Origin: Lachnospiraceae bacterium UBA3633
Lineage (GTDB): Bacteria > Bacillota > Clostridia > Lachnospirales > Lachnospiraceae
Assembly (NCBI GenBank): GCA_002374095.1
Contig: DFKY01000015.1
Span: 1-64,000 of the forward strand
Length of the DNA: 64,000 nt
Reading direction: 5' to 3'
Shown here: piece by piece, positions 1 to 7,321 of the stretch
Layout of the letters: each line of letters starts with the position of its first letter
Numbering within the stretch: the stretch's first letter is position 1
Made by a program: the position numbers and the translations under genes
Notes under the pieces: generated by a model
What the model was told of the DNA's origin: nothing
The model's input: the letters and a program-made list of their open reading frames with translations, nothing else
Database searches by the model: none

Positions 1-9
1 TATAAATAT

Positions 10-83
10 TCCTCGATAGCTCAGTTGGTTAGAGCGACCGGCTGTTAACCGGTAGGTCGTAGGTTCAAGTCCTACTCGGGGAG
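10..83 (+). tRNA. tRNA-Asn (anticodon GTT)
   Basis: Full cloverleaf. The acceptor stem pairs 10-16 with 76-82 (one G-U pair), with discriminator G at 83. The anticodon stem is 37-41/49-53 and the loop 42-48 carries GTT at 44-46. The T-arm has the GGTTCAAGTCC core. No CCA is encoded, so the tail must be added by nucleotidyltransferase. A strong terminator follows at once. The promoter is outside the window or not recognisable in the 9 nt available. Confidence 0.97.
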
Positions 84-92
84 CGTCGATAT

Positions 93-119
93 AAAAAAGC
101 CCCATACGGGGCTTTTTTT
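93..119 (+). terminator. Intrinsic terminator of tRNA-Asn
   Basis: The GC-rich hairpin AAGCCCC-ata-GGGGCTT is preceded by A-rich sequence and followed by seven T residues, a textbook rho-independent terminator. Confidence 0.93.
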
Positions 120-137
120 GTAAAAATTTATCGAATG

Positions 138-146
138 TGTTATAAT
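138..146 (+). promoter_or_regulatory. Extended -10 promoter of the first lipoprotein gene
   Basis: TGTTATAAT (TGn plus TATAAT at 141-146) lies about 45 nt before the start codon of the lipoprotein gene. No good -35 is seen 17 nt upstream, as is usual for extended -10 promoters. This is sequence-pattern evidence only. Confidence 0.55.
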
Positions 147-191
147 TAATAGCACCTTGAAAAAGGCAGTTTTTATTGGGAGTGAAGAAAA

Positions 192-827
192 ATGAAAAAG
201 ATAGTATTATTTTTAACAATGCTTGTAGCAAGTGTACTCGTAGCTTGTAGTGGAAATGTTTCTAATCAAACAGCTGTAGCAAGTGAAAGTGGCAAGACAC
301 CAACCAAGGAAGACATAAAAACTATGGCAGATGCATTTGTGTATGATTACGTAGACAATAAACAAGAAGTTTATACAGAGACAGAATATATATATGTATT
401 CGAACTTGATGGTGTTTATTATCGTGCTATAGCAGAAATGCCAGAAGATGTATCAAATGAAATCTGGAATCTTGATATTGAAGACTATGATGAGAAAAAG
501 AAAAAAGAAAGAGAAATAGTATCATCGCTTCCAGTTGAGACTTTTGAAAATCTTACTGAAGGAATGCCAACAGAAGAAGAGCTTAGTGTATATGTAGGAA
601 AGACAGGACAAGTTATTTTTGATGAAGGATGGACTTATTCTTATTATAATCTTGAAGATATGGAAGCTGGTATGGATTATAAATTATATTCATACACTGT
701 AAAATTTGACTATGATGGACCTCAGATGGAAAATACAGATGACTTTGATTTCGAAGAGAATTTTAGAGATCTAAAAATTGCTTCTATAAAATGCTCTGGC
801 ATAGGCGATCCCACATATATTGAGTAG
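192..827 (+). CDS. Secreted lipoprotein of unknown function
   Basis: A 211-residue protein with a short basic N-terminus, a hydrophobic segment and the lipobox LVAC with the lipidated Cys near residue 20, so it should be an outer-face membrane lipoprotein. The mature part is acidic and rich in Glu, Asp and Tyr, and I recognise no catalytic motif or named domain. GGGAG 8-12 nt upstream of the ATG serves as ribosome site. It has its own promoter after the tRNA-Asn terminator, so it is probably monocistronic. Its stop lies 2 bp from the stop of the convergent choline-kinase fusion, with no terminator visible between them. Confidence 0.8.
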   Translation: MKKIVLFLTMLVASVLVACSGNVSNQTAVASESGKTPTKEDIKTMADAFVYDYVDNKQEVYTETEYIYVFELDGVYYRAIAEMPEDVSNEIWNLDIEDYDEKKKKEREIVSSLPVETFENLTEGMPTEEELSVYVGKTGQVIFDEGWTYSYYNLEDMEAGMDYKLYSYTVKFDYDGPQMENTDDFDFEENFRDLKIASIKCSGIGDPTYIE

Positions 828-829
828 CA

Positions 830-2653
830 TTAAAGATTTACAAACTCTTTGTAATTATTTTTGAAGGCTCTATATCCGGCCATACCAAATTCTCCAAAGT
901 CAACATCGCCCATGGCACATCTAACTATAGTCCATACTGCATTATAAAGGCCGGAGAGAGCCATATATGATATAATCATCTTTTTAGCAATATTATCATC
1001 CTTAGGGATGATTTTTTTATCGCTTTTCCCTATATCGGCAGCTTTATACATTTGATATAATTCATATGTTTTCTTAAAATCATATCCTACATATACTCCA
1101 AAAAGTGCTATGTCGGATAATGGATTTGCCATGCCCCCATACTCAAAATCAATAAGCTTTAGTTCATTTCCTACTATAAGGACATTATTGGGATTAGGGT
1201 CACCGTGAGTTAGAGTCTTTACTTTATCCACCTTATCCAAATATTTCTTTATTTCATAGGCCTTACTGACAATATCATCAAAATCTTCATATGGGACATA
1301 TATATTTTTTGATTTTATGATGCCAGTATATTCTATTATTTTATCTGATATATCATTACTTGCCTTGACACTTATGTCGAGTAGATGAAAATTTTTATAT
1401 AGTGCCATGCACTTTTTTAATTCATCTTTTTTTGATATATCAATGGTTTTGGCGTTCTTGAAAAACTTTGATATTTTATATCCAGTTTTTTTGTCAAAAA
1501 AGATTATATCTTCTGTAATATTATGTGGTTTTAACTTTTCGAGGATTTCACCTTCTGTTTTTCTGTTGATAAATGTATCAGTGTTTTCACCTGGCACTCT
1601 TGCAAGATAAGTCTCGCCATTTAGATCAAACCTATAAGAATGATTGGTCATACCTTCTTTTATACAGACAATGTTTTTTATTTCATTATCTTTTATTTTA
1701 AATGCCTTTGATACAAAGCTTACAGCTTCAGAGCCGAATTCTGTACTATTCTTATCAAAATCATTTAAATCTTTTAGAGAATCAAATTCATATATGACAT
1801 CTTTGTCAAGTTTGTGCATATAAATATTTGGTAGCTTATTAAAATTTTGAACTAGGACATCTTCCCAGTAGTAGTTATTGGTGGAAGACATGCTATAGTA
1901 TCTTTCTATCATAGGGATAAAAACTGATAAAAACTCTTTAGTTAGAAAACATGGTCCTACAAGGCAAAAATCATTTTTTCCACCGACTTCTACAGACTTG
2001 ATTTGGTTTTTGCTATTAACTATATAGCGCCATTCGTTTTTACAGTCTTCGTAAAATGCACCTATGTAGTATGGCTCTATTTCGTACTTGTGATATATAT
2101 TTTCATTGATATAGACATCAGAAACGCATATGTATACATTTTTGTTTTTCAACAATTCCTTTGCGGTATAGAATGTAGATAAAGTGTTTTTGTTTTTATA
2201 TTCTCTATTGTAGACAAGTTTCACATTATACTTATCTATGAGATAGTCAAATTTTTCTTTAAGATATCCAACCATTATAGTTATATCATTTATTCCAGAA
2301 GCGATAAGTTGCTCGATTTGTCTTTCTATAAGTCTTTCACCTTTTACTTTTATAAAGCTTTTTGGTGTATCATAAGTGAGAGGAGCAAGTCTAACGCCCA
2401 TGCCACAAGCAAAAATTATAGCAGCATCAACTTTATGCTTTTCAATTTCTTTTATACCTTTATTTGTCACTTCATATAGCGAAGTATTTTTGCTGGTACT
2501 TCCTATACTTTTTTTGATGAGACCTTTTTTGGCCAAAGAGTTGATAGTGGAGTTAATTTTACCGAGAGAAACAAAATAATCTTTTGAGAGTTTCCGCTGT
2601 GAAATTTTAGGCATCTCATAGATGCTTCTCATAATTAGAAATTCAAGATTCAT
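830..2653 (-). CDS. Winged-helix / NTP-transferase / choline-kinase-like fusion (LicC-LicA type)
   Basis: A 607-residue, three-part protein. Residues about 1-75 form a MarR-like winged helix (ISQRKLSKDYFVSLGKINS, LAKKGLIKK). Residues about 78-300 are a sugar-phosphate/choline-phosphate nucleotidyltransferase with the GMGVRL...TPKSF signature. Residues about 310-607 are an aminoglycoside/choline kinase fold with HGDPNPNNVL (Brenner motif) and IDFEYGG (metal-binding Asp). By family knowledge LicA phosphorylates choline and LicC makes CDP-choline for decorating wall or glycolipid polymers. The fused DNA-binding domain suggests self-regulation (inference). GGAG lies 5 nt before the ATG. It is divergent from a BCCT transporter through a shared promoter region. 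No licD transferase is in the window. Substrate could also be ethanolamine or another amino alcohol. Confidence 0.86.
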   Translation of the reverse strand: MNLEFLIMRSIYEMPKISQRKLSKDYFVSLGKINSTINSLAKKGLIKKSIGSTSKNTSLYEVTNKGIKEIEKHKVDAAIIFACGMGVRLAPLTYDTPKSFIKVKGERLIERQIEQLIASGINDITIMVGYLKEKFDYLIDKYNVKLVYNREYKNKNTLSTFYTAKELLKNKNVYICVSDVYINENIYHKYEIEPYYIGAFYEDCKNEWRYIVNSKNQIKSVEVGGKNDFCLVGPCFLTKEFLSVFIPMIERYYSMSSTNNYYWEDVLVQNFNKLPNIYMHKLDKDVIYEFDSLKDLNDFDKNSTEFGSEAVSFVSKAFKIKDNEIKNIVCIKEGMTNHSYRFDLNGETYLARVPGENTDTFINRKTEGEILEKLKPHNITEDIIFFDKKTGYKISKFFKNAKTIDISKKDELKKCMALYKNFHLLDISVKASNDISDKIIEYTGIIKSKNIYVPYEDFDDIVSKAYEIKKYLDKVDKVKTLTHGDPNPNNVLIVGNELKLIDFEYGGMANPLSDIALFGVYVGYDFKKTYELYQMYKAADIGKSDKKIIPKDDNIAKKMIISYMALSGLYNAVWTIVRCAMGDVDFGEFGMAGYRAFKNNYKEFVNL

Positions 2654-2708
2654 AAACGCTCCATTTAAGCTTTCTACTTGTGCTTGTTCAAAATCGCTAC
2701 AATTATCC

Positions 2709-2737
2709 TTGACATGAACAATATTTTATGGTATAAT
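2709..2737 (+). promoter_or_regulatory. Sigma-A promoter of BCCT transporter 1
   Basis: TTGACA (2709-2714), 17-nt spacer, TATAAT (2732-2737): perfect consensus. Predicted start near 2744. TGAACA half-sites lie in the spacer (2715-2720), and TGTTCA sits 2 nt after the -10 (2740-2745), i.e. where a bound regulator would block the polymerase. Confidence 0.85.
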
Positions 2738-2775
2738 TATGTTCATATCAAGTTTTATTTTAATATAGTTGAACA
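2715..2775. promoter_or_regulatory. Putative operator: three TGAACA/TGTTCA half-sites
   Basis: TGAACA at 2715-2720, TGTTCA at 2740-2745 and TGAACA at 2770-2775. The last two form an inverted pair separated by 24 nt, exactly as at the second BCCT locus (34586-34621). The first two also form an inverted repeat, extended to ATGAACA/TGTTCAT. The sites overlap both divergent promoters. The regulator is unknown. The winged-helix domain of the neighbouring fusion protein is the best candidate by context. Confidence 0.7.
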
Positions 2776-2785
2776 AATTTGTCAA
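2757..2785 (-). promoter_or_regulatory. Sigma-A promoter of the choline-kinase fusion gene
   Basis: Read on the minus strand: TTGACA (2785-2780), 17-nt spacer, TAAAAT (2762-2757). TGTTCA lies in the spacer 4 nt after the -35. Transcription starts near 2750 and runs leftward through the opposing BCCT promoter, so the two promoters face each other. Confidence 0.78.
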
Positions 2786-2831
2786 GACTTTAGATGCCTA
2801 AGCGATGACATATGATAATTCTGGAGGTTTT

Positions 2832-4376
2832 ATGAAAGATTTTAAAGATGAGTTTAAAAGACTTGATTGGCCTATACTAATAGTGCCGGCCGCAATAATT
2901 TTTGTGATGTGTGTGTTCTTTTTTTCTATGCCAAAAGAGACTACCAATTTTATATCAAGCCTAAAGCCATTTTTTAGAGATAAAATGTCACTCGTATATC
3001 TTTTTGTGAGTTTTGCTCTTTTTCTTATAGCTATTTATTTATCATTCTCAAAATACGGCAACATTGTTCTTGGGCAAAAAGATGAGAAGCCAGCATTTTC
3101 ATTTTGGGGATGGGGTGCTATGATGTTTTGCTGCGGTATGGCAGCAGATATATTATATTATGGTTTTTCAGAATGGCTTTTTTATTCACAGGAGCCTTAT
3201 ATAATCTCAATGAGTGCAAAGTCAGTTAGTGGCAATCCTTTTGATTTTTCAAATGTGTATTCATTTTTCTTTTGGGCAAATTTCTGGGAGTATCTTGTTA
3301 TCGGGACATGCTTTGCATTTATGATGCATGTCCGCAATAGAAGTAAGCAAAAGTATAGCGAAGCTATAAGACCTCTTATAGGAAAGCATGCTGATGGCGT
3401 TATAGGTAAGATAATAGATGTATTTGCGACAATGGCAATAATAGCAGCAGTTGCGTGTTCACTTTCTTTTACAGTTCCAGTAATCACAACATGTTTAAAT
3501 AGTTTATTTGGAGTACCTAATACTCATTTCACAACTATTGTGATATTGATACTTATTTGTGTTATATATAGTATATCACTTGCAAATGGTTTGAAAGGAA
3601 TAAAATTTTTATCAAGCATTTGCATTTATGTATTTTTAGTATTTATACTTTATGTATTTCTTTTAGGAGGAAAGGCACAGTATATATTGGAAAGCACATT
3701 TAAGCAAGTCGGACTTCTCTTTGATAATATTTTTGTGATTTTTACAGATATTAATCCTGCAAGAACAGAGTCTGAGTTTGTACAAAATTATTCTGTGTTT
3801 TACAATGCATTTTGGCTTACATGGGCTATAACAGTGCCATTTTTTATCGGGGTTATAAGTAAAGGTAGGACTATCAGGCAGACAATACTTGGCGGTCTTG
3901 CATTTGCTATGCCAGGATCGGTTCTGTGTTTTTCTGTACTTTCAAATTATTCAGAATCTCTACAAGTATTCAACACGATGGATCTTATATCTATTTATAA
4001 CAATGGTGGCTTTGACGCATATGCTGTAATTAAAGAAATAGTTGGAAGTCTTCCTTTCCCACAGATTGCACTCCTTATACTTATAGTATCTATGATTTGT
4101 TTTAATGCTACAAGTTTTGACTCAATATCACTTACTTGCTCATATTATTCATATAAAAATCTTTCAAATGATGAGACCCCACATTATATCATAAAGCAAT
4201 TTTGGGCGATACTTCTTATACTTCTCCCTATTGCACTTATATTTTCGGAGGGCACAGCAGCCAATTTTCAAGATGTGGCTGTAATTTTCGGATTTCCTGG
4301 AGCCATACTTGTCACACTTGTCGTCATATCGTTTTTTAAAGATCTAGATAAATATCAAAAAGAAATGGAGAAATAG
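2832..4376 (+). CDS. BCCT-family choline/betaine/carnitine transporter 1
   Basis: About 514 residues with some 12 hydrophobic segments. It matches the BCCT family in length and layout (SFSKYGNIVLG and GAMMFCCGM early, FWLTWAITVPFFIG and SKGRTIRQTI in the middle, ATSFDSISLTCSYYSYKN late). I chose the ATG at 2832 because GGAGG lies 4 nt upstream; an in-frame ATG at 2805 has no ribosome site. Members import quaternary amines with sodium or protons. Divergent coupling to a choline-kinase fusion points to choline as cargo (inference). It is a close paralogue of the transporter at 33025-34566. The tryptophan-rich BCCT motif is present only in divergent form, so cargo is uncertain. Confidence 0.88.
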   Translation: MKDFKDEFKRLDWPILIVPAAIIFVMCVFFFSMPKETTNFISSLKPFFRDKMSLVYLFVSFALFLIAIYLSFSKYGNIVLGQKDEKPAFSFWGWGAMMFCCGMAADILYYGFSEWLFYSQEPYIISMSAKSVSGNPFDFSNVYSFFFWANFWEYLVIGTCFAFMMHVRNRSKQKYSEAIRPLIGKHADGVIGKIIDVFATMAIIAAVACSLSFTVPVITTCLNSLFGVPNTHFTTIVILILICVIYSISLANGLKGIKFLSSICIYVFLVFILYVFLLGGKAQYILESTFKQVGLLFDNIFVIFTDINPARTESEFVQNYSVFYNAFWLTWAITVPFFIGVISKGRTIRQTILGGLAFAMPGSVLCFSVLSNYSESLQVFNTMDLISIYNNGGFDAYAVIKEIVGSLPFPQIALLILIVSMICFNATSFDSISLTCSYYSYKNLSNDETPHYIIKQFWAILLILLPIALIFSEGTAANFQDVAVIFGFPGAILVTLVVISFFKDLDKYQKEMEK

Positions 4377-4379
4377 AAA

Positions 4380-4403
4380 AAGTTTGCAGCAGTTGCAAAA
4401 CTT
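4380..4403 (+). terminator. Hairpin after BCCT 1, possible weak terminator
   Basis: AAGTTTGCA and TGCAAAACTT form a stem with a 5-nt loop starting just after the stop codon, followed by CCTTATTTTT, a poor T-tract. The 3' arm contains the -35 hexamer of the recA promoter, so the element may be shared between ending one transcript and starting the next. Confidence 0.45.
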
Positions 4404-4421
4404 CCTTATTTTTACTATAAT
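4393..4421 (+). promoter_or_regulatory. recA promoter
   Basis: TTGCAA (4393-4398), 17-nt spacer, TATAAT (4416-4421), followed by a leader of about 45 nt and AAGGAGATA before the recA ATG. I saw no Gram-positive LexA box (GAAC-N4-GTTC type) in the region. Confidence 0.7.
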
Positions 4422-4474
4422 ATATCGTGGAGTGGTACTATCCTAAGCATAGTATCATAAGGAGATAAAAAAAT

Positions 4475-5587
4475 ATGGCAAAATCAGTATCAAAAGAACC
4501 AGTAACCCGTGTGATGGGGGACAGAGATGAGAAGTTAAAAACTCTTGATTCTGCACTTACACAGATTGAAAAGAAATTTGGCAAGGGCTCAGTTATGAAA
4601 CTGGGTGAGTCGCTTGTAGATGTGAGCGTCGAGGCTATACCTACAGGATCTATATCACTTGATATAGCACTTGGTATAGGTGGTATACCAAGGGGAAGAG
4701 TTATAGAAGTATATGGGCCAGAGTCATCTGGTAAGACTACAGTCACACTTCATATGGTGGCAGAAGTTCAGAAGCGCAATGGCATAGCTGCATTCATAGA
4801 TGCGGAGCACGCACTTGATCCAGTTTATGCTAAAAAGATAGGTGTAGATATAGATCATCTATATATATCACAACCTGATTCAGGTGAGCAAGCACTTGAG
4901 ATATGTGAGACTATGGTGCGATCTGGCGCAGTAGACCTTGTAGTAGTCGATTCAGTTGCAGCTCTTACTCCTCAAGCAGAAATTGATGGAGATATGGGTG
5001 ATTCAGTGATGGGCATGCAAGCAAGACTTATGTCGCAGGCTTTAAGAAAACTTACAGCAGTAATATCAAAGTCTAACTGTACTGTTATATTTATCAACCA
5101 ACTTCGTGAAAAGATTGGCGTTATGTTTGGAAATCCAGAGACAACGACAGGTGGTAGGGCACTTAAGTTTTATTCATCAGTAAGACTTGAAGTTCGCCGA
5201 GTTGAATCTATAAAAGTTGGTGGCGAAGTAGTAGGTAATCACGTCAAAGTAAAAGTTGTAAAAAATAAAGTAGCGCCTCCATTTAGAGAAGCAGAGTTTG
5301 ATATAATGTTTGGGGAAGGTATATCTACAGTAGGCGATGTACTTGATACAGCGATAAATTATGAGATAGTAGATAAATCTGGTGCTTGGATTACATACAA
5401 TAAAGATAAGATTGGTCAAGGAAGAGAGAATGCAAAGCAGTTTTTGAAAGACCATCCAGATCTTTATGAAGAGATAGAAAATAAAGTAAGAGAAGCATTT
5501 AAGAAAGAAATGGAAGAAAAAAATTCGACTTATTCAAAAAATACTCCGCCAGTACTTAATGATGACGAAGAAGAAGATGAAGAGTAA
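4475..5587 (+). CDS. recA: Recombinase RecA
   Basis: 370 residues, normal length. The ATP-dependent strand-exchange protein forms filaments on single-stranded DNA and stimulates LexA cleavage. Visible motifs are the Walker A GPESSGKT, the MAW region (FIDAEHALDPVYAKKIGVD), the Walker B region LVVVDSVAALTP, loop L1/L2 sequences (GDSVMGMQARLMSQALRKL and INQLREKIGVMFGNPETTTGG) and an acidic C-terminal tail (DDEEEDEE) that normally restrains DNA binding. The ATG at 4475 has AAGGAG upstream. recX follows after a small hairpin, the usual pairing of the recombinase with its modulator. Confidence 0.99.
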   Translation: MAKSVSKEPVTRVMGDRDEKLKTLDSALTQIEKKFGKGSVMKLGESLVDVSVEAIPTGSISLDIALGIGGIPRGRVIEVYGPESSGKTTVTLHMVAEVQKRNGIAAFIDAEHALDPVYAKKIGVDIDHLYISQPDSGEQALEICETMVRSGAVDLVVVDSVAALTPQAEIDGDMGDSVMGMQARLMSQALRKLTAVISKSNCTVIFINQLREKIGVMFGNPETTTGGRALKFYSSVRLEVRRVESIKVGGEVVGNHVKVKVVKNKVAPPFREAEFDIMFGEGISTVGDVLDTAINYEIVDKSGAWITYNKDKIGQGRENAKQFLKDHPDLYEEIENKVREAFKKEMEEKNSTYSKNTPPVLNDDEEEDEE

Positions 5588-5594
5588 TGAAAAG

Positions 5595-5616
5595 GCCATC
5601 ACTTATGTGATGGCTT
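5595..5616 (+). terminator. Hairpin between recA and recX
   Basis: GCCATCAC-ttat-GTGATGGC, a perfect 8-bp stem, followed by TTATTGTTA rather than a clean T-tract. It could attenuate transcription so that recX is made at a lower level than recA (inference). Confidence 0.6.
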
Positions 5617-5648
5617 ATTGTTATCTACTTATCGTATAAAAGGAATAT

Positions 5649-6152
5649 ATGGCATATAATTTAGATGTAAAAAAAATATCAAAAGAAGAATGGTCACTTA
5701 CCAATTGCAAAGAAAGAGCAATGTATATCATCACGAATTATAGTAAGACAGAGAAGCAACTCAGAGATAAACTTAAGCAAGGCAAGAAGTATACTGATGA
5801 AGTTATAGATGAGACTATCAAGTTTCTGAAGAAACATAGATATATTAATGACAAAGAGTTTGCAAAAAGATATATAGAATTATATAAAGAAAAGTATTCT
5901 GAAAAGATACTAAGAATTAAACTTTACCAAAAAGGAATTGACAAAAAGATAATTGATAAAGTTTTTGAAGAAAATAGTCAAAATTTCAATAGCGAAGAAC
6001 TTATAAAAAAATTGCTTTTGAAAAAATGCCCAGATTACTATGAGAGAGCTGAAGATATGGAGCGTGAAGAAAAAAGCAAAATATATGCATTCCTGTTGAG
6101 AAAAGGTTTCTCATATGATGAAATACAGGATGTGATGAAAAATGATATATAA
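5649..6152 (+). CDS. recX: RecA regulator RecX
   Basis: 167 residues made of repeated three-helix units typical of RecX: a first unit RAMYIITNYSKTEKQLRDKL, a second around YINDKEFAKRYIELYKEKY, and a C-terminal unit ending SYDEIQDVM. The family binds in the groove of RecA filaments and usually limits their growth. AAAGG lies 6-7 nt before the ATG. The gene sits 61 bp after recA with a hairpin between, so expression is probably coupled but reduced. It is very Lys-rich, like most genes here. Confidence 0.9.
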   Translation: MAYNLDVKKISKEEWSLTNCKERAMYIITNYSKTEKQLRDKLKQGKKYTDEVIDETIKFLKKHRYINDKEFAKRYIELYKEKYSEKILRIKLYQKGIDKKIIDKVFEENSQNFNSEELIKKLLLKKCPDYYERAEDMEREEKSKIYAFLLRKGFSYDEIQDVMKNDI

Positions 6153-6283
6153 CTAAAAAGGTATGATTAACGCGCAAAATTATATTATATTTTATATAGT
6201 ATAATTGTTATAATAAAGTTAAAGAAAAAGACTTGATGATAGCATCTCAAAAAGTTATATATTATAAAATGTGGAGGAAATGT

Positions 6284-7213
6284 ATGGGTAAAAAAATAGT
6301 TATAGCACTTGGAGGTAATGCACTTGGCGATACAGCCATAGAACAACTTAAATTGGTTGAAGAGACTGCAAAACCAATTGTAGACCTTATAGAAGATGGC
6401 AATCAAGTAGTGATAGCGCATGGCAATGGACCACAAGTAGGGATGATCAATCTTGGTATGAATTATGCACATGAACAAGGAGCTGTAAAAGGAGAGATGC
6501 CATTTCCAGAATGCGGTGCTATGAGTCAAGGATACATAGGCTATCATCTTCAAAACGCTATAGGAAATGAATTGAAAAAAAGAGGAATTAAGAAAGATAT
6601 TGCTTGTGTTATAACCCAAGTTATAGTTGATGAAAAAGATCCTGCATTTTCTAAACCTACAAAGCCGGTTGGAGCATTTTATGATAAAGAGACTGCCGAT
6701 AAGATGGTAAAAGAAAGAGGATGGACAGTTGTAGAAGATGCTGGAAGAGGCTATCGTAGAGTTGTAGCAAGTCCAAAGCCAATAGATGTAGCTGAAAAAA
6801 ATATAGTTAATAATCTTATAGACAATGGATATATAGTCATAACAGTTGGTGGTGGTGGCATACCAGTTATTGACAAAGATAATAAATTGGTAGGAGTCCC
6901 TGCGGTTATAGACAAAGATTTTGCTTCTGCAAAACTTGCAGAGATTGTAAAAGCTGATTCGCTTTTTATACTTACAGCAGTAGAAAGAGTATGCATAAAC
7001 TATGGCAAACCAAATGAAAAGCAACTTGAGAAGATGACTATTGAAGAGTGCGAAAAGTATATAGGAGAAAATCAATTTGCACCAGGCTCAATGCTACCTA
7101 AAGTTATAGCTTGTATGGGATTTGCAAAGACAGGAGGGGAGGCTATTATAGCAGATCTTAAAAATGCAAAACTTGCACTTAAAGGCGAAAGTGGTACAAA
7201 AATAGTAAGATAG
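6284..7213 (+). CDS. arcC: Carbamate kinase
   Basis: 309 residues, the family length. It makes ATP and carbamate from carbamoyl phosphate and ADP in arginine, agmatine or purine breakdown. Motifs: VIALGGNALGD at the N-terminus, VIAHGNGPQVG, PFPECGAMSQGYIGYH and VVASPKP, with GGGGIPVI and the C-terminal FAPGSMLPKV region, all of the amino-acid kinase fold. The ATG at 6284 is preceded by GTGGAGG; an in-frame ATG 51 bp upstream lacks a ribosome site and would add a foreign extension. No arginine deiminase or ornithine carbamoyltransferase is nearby, so the source of carbamoyl phosphate is not visible here. A terminator follows. Confidence 0.96.
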   Translation: MGKKIVIALGGNALGDTAIEQLKLVEETAKPIVDLIEDGNQVVIAHGNGPQVGMINLGMNYAHEQGAVKGEMPFPECGAMSQGYIGYHLQNAIGNELKKRGIKKDIACVITQVIVDEKDPAFSKPTKPVGAFYDKETADKMVKERGWTVVEDAGRGYRRVVASPKPIDVAEKNIVNNLIDNGYIVITVGGGGIPVIDKDNKLVGVPAVIDKDFASAKLAEIVKADSLFILTAVERVCINYGKPNEKQLEKMTIEECEKYIGENQFAPGSMLPKVIACMGFAKTGGEAIIADLKNAKLALKGESGTKIVR

Positions 7214-7251
7214 GAAAGAAAAACTTATAAAATAATGTTATAAATACAAGA

Positions 7252-7276
7252 CAATGAGGGAAACCTCGTTGTTTTT
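7252..7276 (+). terminator. arcC terminator
   Basis: CAATGAGG-gaaa-CCTCGTTG, an 8-bp stem with one G-T pair closed by a GAAA tetraloop, followed by five T residues. Confidence 0.85.
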
Positions 7277-7309
7277 GTGTAAAATCTATTAAAGCATACC
7301 TTTTTATGT

Positions 7310-7315
7310 TATAAT
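7310..7315 (+). promoter_or_regulatory. -10 element of rsmE, placed for a leaderless transcript
   Basis: TATAAT ends at 7315 and the ATG of rsmE starts at 7322, so the predicted +1 falls on or next to the A of the start codon. The -35 position (7287-7292, TATTAA) is weak. No Shine-Dalgarno sequence is present. Confidence 0.65.
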
Positions 7316-7321
7316 ATACTT

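Noticed and set aside
827..830. Terminator between the first lipoprotein gene and the convergent fusion gene
   Set aside because: The stop codons are 2 bp apart and no stem with a T-tract was found on either side; transcripts may simply overlap.
6185..7075. Long minus-strand open frame opposite arcC
   Set aside because: Composition (very rich in Phe, Tyr, Ile, Cys) is that of an antisense shadow, it has no ribosome site, and the plus-strand gene is certain.
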